A stretch of DNA of 64,000 nt from Isoetes taiwanensis (Eukaryota > Streptophyta > Lycopodiopsida > Isoetales > Isoetaceae). Below, piece by piece: positions 25,312-37,383 of this stretch (positions within the stretch are counted from its first letter, which is position 1; each line of letters opens with the position of its first letter). The notes beneath the pieces were generated by a model. The model was not told the DNA's origin and did not search any database. It saw only the letters and a list, made by a program, of their open reading frames with translations. Both the position numbers and the translations under genes were made by a program. The DNA lies in assembly GCA_021234155.1 (NCBI GenBank), contig JAJEKV010000333.1, positions 248,001-312,000 on the forward strand. Reading direction: 5' to 3'.

Positions 25312-26766
25312 GTGGCGCCGTTATGCCCGGTTCGCTCGTGATCACTTTCTTCAACCTGGTTGTTTTGCTGTTGTCCTTGCTGTCCTCATCATCATTAGTT
25401 CTTGAATACTCCTTGTATATTACTCTCAACCCTTCCCACTCCCGTATTTGGCCCAACCAGTTGTTGAAATGGTCCGGCTGGAGGCCCCTTTGTTAAATCA
25501 TTTCGTTTACAATTAGTCTAGTTATGAAAGAGTTTTCAAAACTCTGTTTTTCATGGTGCAACAAGCGCAGTTTTACAGTCAAGGATTTTTGGAGTGGTGA
25601 CAACACTCCTCTCTGCAAAAATATCGGAAAATCAAGTCTTTGATCCCATTTTTCTATCTTCTTTCTGCTGAAAATATTATCAGAAAAATCATGATTGATT
25701 CTTTGTTCTCTTCTGCTTTATCTTGGTTTATCAGAAAATTTGTGCTTTTGCACAGTAAAAAAAAACAGAATTATGGAAGTCATGCAATACATCAGCAGGG
25801 TATTCCAAGGTTTTTATGAAGATTTCTTCTTTAGATTATTTCGTGAGGGCCCCCTTTAAGCCCCTATGGTGATCCTTTGTAGTATCTGTCCAATAAGCTC
25901 CAAACCGTGCAGAGCTGTTTTGTTTCAGAGCACTTTATTAATCAAGGGCCAGCAGCTTGGCTAGCCCCCTTTGAGCCCATAGTTCCTGCAAGCACACGAA
26001 AAGTTCAAAGTTTCTTGGGCTCCTGGCTTACCACAGATTCGGGGCAGATTCCAGCAAATATGACAAGGGATTTTTCAAGCTGTTAATCACACTTTGTCCC
26101 TGTCTGCACATCAAAGCGAGAAGCAACAGATTTTTTCAATACAGCATGATCAATTTTGGGGAGTTACCTCATTTCTACCTGCACAGAGTCTATTCCATTA
26201 TACAGATATTCCATGTTCTTCAAGCTCTATCAAGCTATCCGGCAGATTCCAGCACAATTTTCATCTTGCATCTTGTTTTGCATTAAAACATGTGAAGGAA
26301 AGGCCTTTCTTCCAGTATTTCGGCCTCCAGTTCGTCTACCTTCTAATTGAATTTTTTTAAGAGGGCCAGCATTTCTGCCAACCCCCATTCATTTGCTCAA
26401 GATAAGCAGGCTGCAACAAAGCCTTCAAGCAAGCATCAGGTCGGCTTTCTGGTTCATCTGCAAAACAAACAAATATTTTTATCAGTCAAGAAGCACAAAC
26501 TCGATCTTTTTTGTGGAGCACAGTCCAATCTTTTATCTCTCTATGCAGCATTCCTCCTAGGCTCATCTATCTATTCAAAGTTGAAGTGGCGATTTCCCCT
26601 CTGCAGCACCGATTCCAGCAAACCAATGGCTTTGTTACCGCACATCCGGCCAATTCTTATTTGTCCAATTTCGGCATCATCTCAGGCTTGATCTTTAGCA
26701 TGCGCACTTTAAGGCACATATTCAGCCCCATTCGCCATCATATTCTATGGAAATAGAAGCAATAGC
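25312..26766. other. Sequence between two facing primer-binding sites
   Basis: This 1.45 kb lies between a plus-oriented PBS at 25313 and a minus-oriented PBS at about 26787. No gag or pol domain was recognised. Minus strand 25456-25265 has a short acidic frame (NDDEDSKDNSKTTRLKK). It probably holds leader sequences of two elements. Confidence 0.4.
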
Positions 26767-26787
26767 ATCTCCCCGGCAACGACGCCA
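26767..26787 (-). other. Primer-binding site (tRNA-Asp type), minus strand
   Basis: On the minus strand the sequence directly after the LTR end is TGGCGTCGTTGCCGGGGAG. This differs from the complement of a plant tRNA-Asp 3' end by one base over its first ~17 positions. One base separates it from the LTR terminus. Confidence 0.65.
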
Positions 26788-26788
26788 G

Positions 26789-27120
26789 TGTTTAGGGTCT
26801 GGGTTCGCGATCTCCTGCAAGACAGTATGAAGACCCTTGGATCAAAAAGGAGAATCCGGGCTGAGTGTCACGGGGGATTTTGCAAGAGAACAGAAAGAAA
26901 AAGTAGGAAAGAACAACACAAGACAACGAGAAGAAATCAGACTTTCTTGATATCAATTTGTATACATGAGCTCTCACAAAATCTTGGTCTCTTCTTTGAC
27001 CCGGGCGTGGTCTTCAGCGGGGGCATGGGTCTACTCCCCGATGCTTGACCTGATGCCTGATTCCTGCCCTGCTCCGTGGTCCTCAGGAATAGTCCTGTAC
27101 CTGGACATACAGGACTAACA
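26789..27120 (-). repeat. 332-bp LTR flanked by PBS on one side and polypurine tract on the other
   Basis: In minus orientation it starts TGTTAGTCCTG and ends CCTAAACA. Downstream (left) is the tRNA-Asp-type primer site; upstream (right) is GGTGGGGGGGAG, a polypurine tract. An LTR with a PPT before it and a PBS after it is what joins two internal regions in a tandem or recombinant arrangement. The upstream internal region is the coiled-coil ORF described next. Confidence 0.65.
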
Positions 27121-27169
27121 CTCCCCCCCACCAAATGACACTCAGTGGAGAGATAAGCAGGAACAGTCT

Positions 27170-29407
27170 CAGGAGGCGGGAAACCAGGAACCTGTTGGAA
27201 ATCATCTTGACGGCTATGAGGGCGGGCCCGGAGTGATACTCCGTGATAAGTTCTTGTCGTTCCTTGAGCGCCTCCGGAGTGTTGAGACCAATTGAAGGGG
27301 TCGCATCAAGGAGAAATCCAGACTGCACCCTGTCCTCAAGGGCACGGTGAGCTTCCGCAGGTACATACTGGCATTCCATGAGAAGACATGTTTGAAGACC
27401 AAAGGCACTTGCACTAGCATTGGGATTGCAATAATAAATTGGTCGCTTGCGTGCAAGGGAACACTGGAGAAGACACGTCAAGACTGCACAGAATCCAGCT
27501 TGACGATGAACTGAGGGATCCGGAGATGTGGCAGCACGCTCCAAAAATTGGGTGAGACCCCAGAGGGCTTGAGCCGGCGTCTGCCATCCACGTTCATTGG
27601 GGATATAGATCCAATTTCGATTGCGCTCCAAGGTTTCACCTTCTTGCCAGACAGAGCGGCGAACAAAATGGAGATCACACCTGAGGTCTGTAGAGATATG
27701 AGCGGGAGTCCAATCTGCATGACCAGCCAAAGCAGCGGTCCAAAATGGGAAACGCCAATCAGATGTGAGATATTGACGGTGTGGTGGCGTTCCCAGAGAT
27801 GCATACAGATGATTTTCAGGAGGAGGCTGCATCGTGGGCTTCTGGGCCTGTTCACGGAATTCCTTCAGGAGGTCAGCATCTAAGATTTGACACCATTGTT
27901 CCCAGTCTGAACAGGTGAGCAAGGTGTGCACAGGAGGAGAGACCCATTCTGTGGGAATGATCTGACTATCAAGGTAAGCACGAAGAGTGTTGTAACCTCC
28001 AAGATGCTGTAAATAAATTTGGGCAAACTGAATTCCTATATCTTTAGATAAATTTTTTCGGACTTGTTGCAGAGTTTTAGCAATCCAAAGGGGGAGGTCA
28101 TGAGCAAGTTTTGACATATATTCTTCCTTGAAGGCGGTGGCATATGTCTGATCCTGCAAGTACTTGTTTTCAGGCAGCAAAAGCCACTGAGCAAGTTCAT
28201 TGCCATGGAAAGCACGGCTTTGCCCATCCTTAAACTTGTTGAGAGTGTCTAGAAGTCATGAATCACATAGGCCATTGGTTGAACCAGGCAAAAAATGAAA
28301 AATTCCTGATCATCACAAGTGAGAAGGCCATAGACCAAGAGAGCGCAAAAGAGACCTTTGTCTTCAATGGAGAAGTCAGGCCAAATAGTGAGGAGATCAG
28401 TGCTGCTGAGGGGCTCATGAATCTTGCCATTAGCTGAGTACCACTTAAGCAGGAAGAGATGACGGCGTGAAACAACATAGTCCAGATAGCTTGTAGGAGT
28501 TGAGAAATCTCTTGGAATTGTAAGAGCTAACTGAAGGCATGTCTCATGCTGACTCTGAGCTTCTTCAGCAGATTGAATAGCTTGCTGCAGCTGATGTTCC
28601 AGATCACAAATTTTATTATCCTTCTCAGCAAGAAGGCGGGACTGATCACGGAGCTTCCGATGAGAGTGCGTGACCTGTGAGGAGGATGGCCCTGGAATAG
28701 AAAGCTATAACTGAAGACTGGAAATTGTCGTGTCATCAGTCAGCTTCTACTACTGAGCATCTGAAAGCTGAGCTTGCAAGGCCGTGACCTGTGCCTGAAC
28801 TATTTAGCTGACCTTCCAGAACAGATATGCGGATATCACCTTGAGCCACTAGATGAAGCTGATGAGTGTAATCATTATGGAGCCCTTTATACAGGTCTTG
28901 ACTGTCAGCAAGAATTTTATCTTTTTCATTGAACCGTGCCAGAAGTTCTTGAATAGTGGCCTGGAGCCGAACTTGCTGATCTTAAAGTGGCACGCATGTC
29001 TTGCTCAGCTTTCAAAGCTTCACGGGCCTGAAGCAAGGCACCATGCTTATGCTGGAGACTGTCTTCCAAAGCTTGAACTTGAGTGTTGGCAGTCTGGAAC
29101 TCACGGTGAACAACATCCGTCGAGTCCATGTACTCTTTGACACCAGTCATGAATTGCTCCTGCGAGTCTTGAAGCCTGAGCATACATTCAGCTACAACCT
29201 GCTCGTATTGATAAATGGCACGTCGAGACTGAGGAGGTAACAGAGGTTGGACTTACAAGGAAGGGCGTGAAATGACAGATGCGGGGCGTTGAGAGACTTG
29301 CTAGGAGTGTGAATTTTTTATTTCCGTAGACTGAGAAGACGGGACATTAATAACAGGTTCTTGACGTGGCACTCGAGGTTGTGTGGATGACCGTTCTTCA
29401 AGACGGG
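27170..29407 (-). CDS. Unrecognised coiled-coil protein of an LTR element (broken ORF)
   Basis: Minus-strand coding sequence extends from the chromovirus junction at 29407 down to the polypurine tract at 27121. N-terminal part (about 29240-28530) is a long coiled coil: HREFQTANTQVQALEDSLQ, LLQAREALKAEQDM, then further right-to-left RLLAEKDNKICDLEHQLQQA. A second part (28500-28260) reads SYLDYVVSRRHLFLLKWY and ALLVYGLLTCDDQEFF. The longest intact piece (28180-27083) includes SKLAHDLPLWIAKTLQQV, LTSDWRFPFWTAALAGHADW, GWQTPAQALWGLTQFLERAA and RKRPIYYCNPNASASAFG, with the last residues running into the LTR. Joints show frameshifts (for example near 28255). I do not recognise the family; it has no RT, integrase or zinc-knuckle motif. 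Its place directly upstream of the 3' LTR suggests an element-encoded accessory protein or the single ORF of a non-autonomous element. Confidence 0.5.
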
Positions 29408-31001
29408 TGTGACGCTCCCTGAATATATACGGCCCCCGGCCGTGTACATACGGGGACTTTCCCCTCCCATGGCAACCATCCCGCCATGAGCAGGGCCCTC
29501 CGTCTATCCCGGGCCATCCGTAAGAGGAGCCCGAGTGAAGGACACGGAGGTATCATTCGGCCCAATTCAGTGAGACTCCTAAGTCGCGGAAGCGTGAATA
29601 CATGTTAGCACACAACATAAATCATATATAAATAACCACCACGAAGGGTGGCACATCCATCCAAATACTAACAGCAAAGAATATGCATCTAATCCTAAGG
29701 AAAACACCCCAAACCCCAGGTTCTACCCCGGTTCAGACTCCTGTGAGGATGGACTAACGGCTCGGTCTCAAGAGATCAACAGACAGAGGTATAACCTGGC
29801 ATTGGCTGGCATAGAACATCGGCTAGGGTTGTCCACTCCATCCGCCCCGCCTGTGCACACTTTGCAGATGGGTCGATTCATGCTATGGCATCACTATAGC
29901 CTTCCGGAGACGCAGACTCAAGGCATCACCCTTCGAGCCTACTCCAGGGTTCATGAAGCCCCGGTCCGACGAGGCAGTCGTGGAAGCGCCCCTTCCGTGA
30001 TCGCAGGGGTTCCATGGGTGAGCTTAGAGAATGCGTGCCGCATCAGCCCCCCGCGATCCGCACGAACTTACTCACCCTAAATCTACTCAGTGCATGGTGC
30101 CCCATAACGGGTCACACCTCTACACCTGTGGAGTGTCGACCCATACCCGCCCCCACGCGGACCAGGCCATCGTGCCTAGCCCACTCAAGGAGTCTCGTGA
30201 GCCTTTATGTTCATGCAAGACCCCACCCCCACTTCACCACAAGGTCCCTTCTCCGGGTGCTAAGCCATTCCATAGCATCTACGCACCCGGTGGTCTCGCA
30301 TAGGTAAGGCGCATGTAATGGGAAATACAGGGATCAACCTAGGAGTATACTACTAACATGGCTCAGAGGTCTCTACCCCCCTTAATTCCCCCATTTCCAG
30401 AGTAATACTATGCAAAGAACTATCAATCCATCCTTTAAGAGCAAGACCAGAATCAGAGATAAAGAGAACTCACCTTTGCAATCAAGGGTTAGTTCCTACA
30501 AGTAAAGCACAGAGAGAACAGAAGAAATAAACACAACAAGTGCCCAACAGGGGCGCTACCCTAGAACATCAAGCTATACTAACCACCCACCTGAGTTCCT
30601 CGCTAGATCCATTATCGCCGCAGATTCCATCTTCCTTTGACTTGGCGCCAAGATCGACACACAAGTAAGTTGGGTGCTTAGCAAGGGTGGCCGCTCAGCT
30701 GCTGCTCCTCTTGGTCGATTAGGGGGTCAATTAGGGATAGGGGTCAAGTTGATGACCCAAATTGGAATTCCCCATGCTGGCCAATCGATTTAGGCCAGGT
30801 GGCGCCTTCCCAAAGCATTAATTAACTTAATTAACCCACTTAGACATTAATTCCCTAATCATAGGTTATTATCCTTAATGATCTAATTTAATCCCTTTTA
30901 GGTCAACTCCCTAGGTTACAATACCCCATGGTGGCGTACCTTTACTGGGTGACGTGTCAGTATATTTATACGTATACCGTATAAATACTTGAAACGTCAC
31001 A
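29408..31001 (-). repeat. Chromovirus 3' LTR, ~1.6 kb
   Basis: Ends form a perfect TGTGACG...CGTCACA inverted pair. Directly right of it, ATTCTCCCCTCCTTAAAAA is the complement of a polypurine tract. At the U3 start (30960-30995 in plus coordinates) there is a near-palindrome around TATTTATACG/CGTATAAATA. GC-rich interior without ORFs of note. Confidence 0.8.
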
Positions 31002-31600
31002 TTCTCCCCTCCTTAAAAATAATGCTGTCCTCAGCATTGGGGTTAGATACAACAATAGGAAGTTACATTATGAAGGAAGGTAGTTGCTTATTTCCGAAGG
31101 TAATACATTAAAAACTTTAAAGTTTGAAACAGTTTAAGCACCGAGGTGCATTTCACATGATTATGACAAGCAAAAAGTTCAAGGACCGAAGTCCAATATC
31201 AACATCAGAGTAACAAAAGGACAAGACGTGTAGAGAAAATAAAACCGGAGAAATCGGGCCATCAGCAACCCTCTATACATGGGCAGGTCACGAACTGCTT
31301 ACTGGCCTGCACATGTCAATATATCAGTATATATAATAATCTAAATAGATTGTGGTTGAAGGGACCACCCCCTATAATAAATAAAAGAAAATCCTATCTA
31401 CAAGGGAACCTATCATGTCTATAGTATGCAATTCATTGCGGCATAAGGAATGGTCAAGTTCCCATTATAGCCGAGATGAACGCGGTCTATCAACTACATG
31501 CTCTGCAAGCAATTCGTGGTCATGTCAACATCGACAGTACACCACGTCCTAGAGAACACAAAGGTGATCTCATCATCGGTAACTATTGTTACTTACGATG
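31002..31600 (-). other. Chromovirus untranslated region between pol and 3' LTR
   Basis: No coding sequence recognised; lies between the chromodomain end and the polypurine tract, as expected for the 3' non-coding part of such an element. Confidence 0.5.
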
Positions 31601-31611
31601 CATCTACCCCT

Positions 31612-34290
31612 CTAGATCGTTACTCGGGCAATCAAGCTTCCAAGCTTACCGCCGGCTGCGGGGTTGATAGCATCGTTGATGGTGCGGCCCTGAGATTCCC
31701 GCATGAAGTCCGGATAGTGCTTCTCAAGGTCTATCTTCATCACCCAGGTAGCATCCTCAACTGGTAAGTGTTTCCACTTAACCAAGTATTGCAACATTTG
31801 AGTCCTTCTGGTTTGTTTATAAGCTCGATCAAGAAGAGCTTGTGCACTATTTCCGCCTGCTCCTCTGTCATTTCTAGGAGGGTTGGGGTATCAAAACCTC
31901 CTCCTCGATCAGGGTGTATTGTTTCGTAAGACTCACGTGAAAGACCCTGTGGAACTTCAAGCGGGGTGGCAAATCCAAGCGATATGCCTGTTCTCCAACA
32001 CGTTCAATGATTTTGAACGGCCCAGCCCATCTGGGTGCCAGCTTCTTGCAGTTACCAATCTTAAGTTTGGCCTGTTTTACCTTAATCTTAAGCCAAACCG
32101 AAGTCGCCGACTGAAGACTCAGAGGGTTCTCAGGTTTATCCGCTACACTCTTTTTCTGACCGACAGGGCACAAGAGAGGGTAACCATTTAACTTCCTCAA
32201 CCAAAGCTTGCATTTCTAAGAGGAGTTGTTGAGAAACCTCCACTTTAGAAAGTGGGTTATGCCATGTGTCTGGAGTAAGGCATTGATAACCATAATTTAT
32301 CATGAAGGGAGACATTCTGGAAGATTCCTGTTTCATACTGTTATAGGCAAACTCGACCAAATAAATATAGTCAGCCCATTGCGATTGCTTACTCCACACA
32401 TAACTCCGTAGCATATCCTCTATAATACGATTGGTACGCTCTGTCTGACCATCCGTCTGAGGATGATATGCCGTACTCATGGCAAGCTTGGTCTGGATGG
32501 TGGCAAAGAAATCTTTCCAGAATGCACTTACGAATTTGGGATCCCTGTCGGATACAATAACTCGCGCATTCCATGCAATCAAGATCTCCTTATGAATAGC
32601 AAAGCGGTATCGGCATGATCCGCGGGTATGACATAGTTTTGACAATTTATCGACCACTACCATCAATGCATCATATCCACGGAGAGTACGTGGAAGGCCC
32701 ACAATGAAATCCATGGTTATCACTTCCCACTTAGCGTTGGGCACATCCAGATGTTGCAACTCTCCCCGAGTCCTTAATCGCCAGCCTTTGGTTTGTTTGA
32801 CACAACTAAAAAACTTTTTAATGTACCTAGCAATGTCCTTCTTCATAGAGGGCCGTAAATAACGGAGCGGATCTTGAAGTAGGTCTTCATAAAACCTCCA
32901 TGTCCGTCCGCCTATAGGATCAAGCAGCAGCGTGTCATGGAGAATTAGTTTACGCGACTCAAGTCTCGTGTACACACAACTTATCCTTGTAATATAACAA
33001 GTTGCCGCTCTTTCTTATAGGAACGAAAGCTTCACGCTCTTTATCGCTGCATGCCTCCTTATTCAAACTATCCCAAACATCACGGAACTCGGATCCGTGG
33101 CTAAGGGTCCGCTTATATCGCTTCCCAAACTCACCGGTGAGCGTGGAAATTGCGCTACAATGGGTTCGGGAGGGGATGGCGTGACAACGCCGGCAAGAAC
33201 CACATTGTGTTTCCTGTGCTTATACATAATCTCAAAATCATACTCCTCTAAAAATTCCATCCATCTTCTCCGACGGAGGTTGAGATTTGATCGGGTCGAT
33301 AGATAACGGAGACTGGATGATCCGTGATCAAGGTGGAATCTTCTACCAAGAAGGTAGTGTCTCCATATTCAAAAAGCGAACCACTGCCCAACAATTCTTG
33401 ATCATGGGTAGGGTAGCTTGTTCTCGCCTCATTCATCTTCTTAGAATCATAGGCTATAACCCTTTCGCCTTGCATGAGAACTCCCACCAGTAGCAATCTT
33501 ATCGCATCCGTTGCTACTATCTTGTCCTTTTCCGGTTCGCAATGTGAGGACCGGTGCTGATGTCAAGGCATCCTTAAGTTTTCAAAACCGCTCGACCTTT
33601 GCTTTCCAATGTTCCATCCAATCCTTGACTTTCTCATGCTTTGTAAGGTCGGTAAGAGGTGCTGCAATTTTTGCAAAATCCTTAACAAATTTCTGGTAAT
33701 ATCCCCGCCAATCCCAAGAAACTTCGACCTCGACCCGGGATTCACCCCTGTAAGACCCGTGATAAACCTAGTGAGTGTATGGAACCTCGCGATACTAGAA
33801 GTTTAAAATCGACATTCTAGTGTATTTTTCTATGGAAGGGTGATCCTTGATAGGGGGTGTTTCTTCTATTTTGCTCATGTGATAAAGGTGAATCCGTGAA
33901 TGGGCCAATTCCTATTTTTGCCGGATCCTACCGAAATAACATGGCCTAAATAGTCCACCTTGGAGTGGCAAACTTGCACTTAGAGAACTTGGCAAAGAGC
34001 TGATGACGTCTTAACTTTTGTAGGGCCAAGCGAAGATGGGCCTCATGTTCCTCTAGAGTTTTACTATAGATGAGAATGTCATCAAAGAAAATAACAACAA
34101 AGTCATCCAAGTATTGGCGGAAGACATCATTCATTAACCGTGATAAAAGTTGGGGGGGCATTAGTTAATCCAAAAGGCATAACGGTAAACTCATAATGCC
34201 CATATCTCGCTAAAAAGCAGATTTATGGATGTCCTCCTCCTTAATCCTTATTTGATGATATCCTGAGCGTAAATCAATCTTTTTTGAGAA
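31612..34290 (-). pseudogene. Chromovirus Pol: RT, RNase H, integrase, chromodomain (frameshifted)
   Basis: Right to left: RT around 34230-34130 ([13 protein letters not shown]), then 34161-33946 with the catalytic [11 protein letters not shown]; RNase H at 33496-33248 (GERVIAYDSKKMNEARTSY then HDQELL); integrase at 32975-32136 as one open block of about 280 codons with KKDIARYIKKFFSC as the degraded zinc finger, VITMDFIVGLPRT carrying the first catalytic Asp, IVSDRDPKFVSAFWKDFF the second, and STAYHPQTDGQTERTNR the region of the Glu; post-integrase segment at 32200-31874 (KLAPRWAGPFKIIERVGEQA, FHVSL); chromodomain at 31797-31612 (YLVKWKHLPVEDATWV). Expected nuclear/cytoplasmic particle replication functions are family knowledge. 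Several frameshifts, at least some probably base-calling errors. Confidence 0.85.
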
Positions 34291-35039
34291 ATACTTGGCC
34301 CCTTGCAATCGGGTCCATTAGATCATCTCGCCCTAGGCAAAGCATAGCGATTTTTTATGATATGCTTATTGAGTCTGCCGATAATCAATACACATCCTCA
34401 AGGAGCCATCCTTCTTCTTAACAAAAAGGATAGGAGCCAAAAGATCTAAACGCTAGGACTAATGAAACCTAGGTTTAATAACTCCCCGGTTGCTTTTTAA
34501 GCTCGGCCAATTGTGGGGACTCATACAAGACGGGCCTTACCGGTAGGCTTAGTACCGGTTCTAAGGCTATTTCACATTCTACTCCTCTAAAAGGAGGAAG
34601 TTTCGATCTCATCCGAAAAAGATCGCTAAATTTCTGAGAAGTTTAGCAATGCCCTCCGGCAAGGTATCAATTACTTGCTTCGCTTTTGGCATCCGACTCA
34701 ATGGATGCAAGTCCGATAATGCAGCAACTTATCCTTATGTATAGCCTTATTTAACCGCTCGATGGTCATAGATCGCATAATGGGGTTTAAGGAGTCACCT
34801 TTTATAGTCACGCTGGCTCCATTAGTCGCGTTGAAGGTAACCTCTCGCTTTCTCGCAGCCTATATTGGCCTTTGCAGATGCCAAGAATTCCATACCAACA
34901 ATCGATCATATTTGCCTATATCCATTAATTCGCACCCAACCCACGTAATCGGTGCACCGGCAAATGCATTTTAAGGTTAATGCAACGCCATGAGTATGTC
35001 CGATCTTACCATCGGCTAAAAATGACAGTTTCGGGTCGG

Positions 35040-36463
35040 GATCTCAAGGTTTCAAGCCGCAATACCGGCCATTCTAGGAGAAGCAAAATTATGTGTACTA
35101 CCCGTATCCATCAGAATTATGAAAGGTTTGTCGCCTACTTGACCTATGGTGGAAATAATGGCAGTTGACTTTCAGCATTGCGGTTTCAATGGCTGCAAGG
35201 ATATGGGACTCACCGTGAATGTATTCGCAAGCCTCCTCGTCGGCAGTGTGGTGTGGACTCGAGGTCATCCTAATCGAGGTCGGCCATGGCCAGTCAAGGC
35301 GTCTGCGGACATAAGGACAATTTCGCATGAAGTGCCCGCCGCATACACCGTAGCATGCCTTATCTCGCCGGAGTCGTTCTCGAGCCTCTTTGGGAATGGA
35401 TCGTAAGAGGTTCAACTTTCTTACCGCATTGTTCGGGTTTATCGGGCTGAAGGTGAGGTTTCTTTTCCCCGGCCGCTAGGGGTTCGGGCCGAGAGGCCCC
35501 GGATCGGGTGAACGGCCCTTATAAGGTGTGTACGGGCGCATGGGAGTAGGATGCCGGACGCTGGTACCGCCCCTCCGGGCGTATCTTCTTCAAGGCTCAA
35601 TGCCTTAGCCTCAGCCTCTGCAACTGACTTGGGGTCTATGGCCTTAACCATTCGTTTAATTGAGGGGGCCAACCCTTCAATATAACCCTCCACCGCCCTC
35701 TTTTCATTCATACCCGGCACATATAGCCTCAGGCGCATGAATTCATCTGTGTAGGCCTGAACTGACATACCCTTTTGCTCCAACCGGTAAAAAGTTTGAA
35801 TCTGTTGGCATTTGTGCGCACGAGGCACGCAATGCGACTTAAAGGCTTTGGCAAACTTTTTGAACTTGCACCTCTTCTTCGCCCGTGATGTTTGGTTTCT
35901 GCATAGCCCTTCCACCAACACGGGCAGCCTCAGAAGGTTTGTGGTGGCAACCTTTCTCGTATCCTTTTCTCACATACCATAGGATTTCCCAAACTCCTTC
36001 ATCTCGCCCAACCAAGACTCGTGATTCAACCGCCTCTAGATTTCCCATCAAACCGGGCCGCTTCCTATTTTTCCATATACTAGTTATGGTCAGACAACCG
36101 CCTTACTTGCATTCTTTGTCCCGGCGCTTTGCATGGTCACCAGATGATACAGACGATTCGGAGGATACAGAGGTGGCACTATCCCTTGAGGAACTTCGAT
36201 GACGTTTGGAACGGTGCCTCCTTTGTGCGGGTACAGGGCCCGGTTCCGGTGCAAGTGGCTGGTGCTCGGGTGGTGGACTTGGTGGTAACGAGGTAACTCC
36301 CGTCCATCTTCCCGCACATGCCGTGGGGATTACGCTTAACACATAAGTCCAGAATCTCGACTAATTGCCTCTTCATCAACATAAGTTCTTGCTCAGGTGT
36401 TAGCCTACTGGCATTCGAGGGTGTTTGCCAGGCGGCGTTACGTACACCGTCTATATTGACCAT
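35040..36463 (-). pseudogene. Chromovirus Gag and protease (frameshifted)
   Basis: Gag starts near 36463 (HINIDGVRN-like start with Met at 36463), has a capsid-type block at 35921-35439 (FKKFAKAFKSHCVPRAHK, FYRLEQKGMSVQAYTDEFMR, then a GYIEGLAPSIKRMV patch), and a zinc knuckle at about 35350 (CYGVCGGHFMRNCP, one residue off the usual spacing, which may be an error). The aspartic protease site follows at about 35115-35080 (LMDTGSTHNFAS). Order gag-protease-RT fits the family. Confidence 0.8.
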
Positions 36464-36480
36464 AAAAAAAATATAAGCAG

Positions 36481-36767
36481 AATTACAGTGACATCAAGTC
36501 CCGCAAACAAGATCATTTCCAATAATATTAAGACAGAGTAAATCAAAGAGTACAATAGAAAAGATCTTTATTATAAGTGAGAACAATCGTTACATTAGAG
36601 ATCATTACATTGGTAGTTACAAAACTTAAAGTGATATCATACAGAGATAGATATTATACATTGGACAATCCTTACACTCACACATAAACATAGCAAAGCT
36701 GAGGGGATCGGGCCTAGGGCTTATTTAAAGGGTACAAGATAGAGTAGCTTAACGCTCAGACAACCGA
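36481..36767. other. AT-rich junction right of the chromovirus
   Basis: No LTR end, primer site or ORF found where the 5' LTR should be. Confidence 0.4.
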
Positions 36768-37089
36768 CTACCTTGTAGCGAGCCCGTGCCCGATAATGAC
36801 AGTTGGTAGTCTAGCGATGGGGCTAATGATAAGGAGATTAAAAGCCTTCTTAGCGCATAGAAAATCTGCCACAAGTGATTCATCAAGCCAAAAAGCTTCA
36901 TGCCTTGTCATGTCCCAAGAATCCCATGTTCGATTTAAGAGTTTGTCGTAAGTCCTCAAAGGCCCGTTCTCTGAGAATGTTGACTACTTCCAATCCTTTA
37001 TTTGGATCATAGGGCTCTCCTTGTTCGTTGTGTTCCCCTACCTCGTAATCATCATCATCCCGCCCCGTACTCCCCGCATCGCTGGCCAT
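36768..37089 (-). CDS. Unrecognised acidic protein fragment
   Basis: Minus strand, Met at 37089. The first part reads MASDAGSTGRDDDDYEVGEH and PNKGLEVVNILRERAFEDLR; after a frame change near 36950 it continues TWDSWDMTRHEAFWLDESLV and ends AIIGHGLATR-like. I do not recognise it. The AT-rich sequence left of it could be its 3' untranslated region. Confidence 0.3.
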
Positions 37090-37383
37090 AATCCCGGTCC
37101 GAGGTCCCGGATCGCTCTTCAGATTTCATTGGTGATTCTTTCCTCATATTCTGCGAGTTCCTCGTCTGCAAGACGGTAGGAATGAATATATAACATTGAA
37201 CAATTTCTTATGTTCCAACTCTAAGGAAGAAAGATAAGCAATGAAGGGAAAAGACAATTCAATGGTTTCCAACAGTACAAGCAAGTATAAGAAGATGGTA
37301 CATAGATTATGTGATGGCCCATTAAAGGAAATGCCAATCAAAATTATATAAGACTGAATACAATTGTCTAATAAAATCTAGAA

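Larger units (their letters stand above)
29408..36480 (-). mobile_element. Ty3/gypsy chromovirus, minus strand, 5' LTR missing or unrecognised
   Basis: A 1.6-kb LTR on the left is followed rightward by the complement of a polypurine tract and then by chromodomain, integrase, RNase H/RT, protease and gag, all on the minus strand. The left LTR interrupts the coiled-coil ORF of the neighbouring LTR element, so it was inserted there. The flank is ACGGG at 29403-29407, but no matching LTR and target duplication was found right of gag, so the 5' end appears truncated near 36480. Confidence 0.85.

Noticed and set aside
25062..25496. 144-codon plus-strand ORF
   Set aside because: It overlaps the probable LTR, primer site and leader. 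Composition is hydrophobic low-complexity and no motif is seen.
26347..27048. Plus-strand ORFs around the LTR
   Set aside because: They cross the primer-binding site and LTR of the minus-strand element and lack protein-family features.
30014..30307. Overlapping ORFs of 97 and 90 codons
   Set aside because: They fall within the GC-rich chromovirus LTR. Pro/His-rich low-complexity text in two frames suggests chance.
35885..36202. Plus-strand ORF opposite gag
   Set aside because: Shadow of the minus-strand chromovirus gag region.
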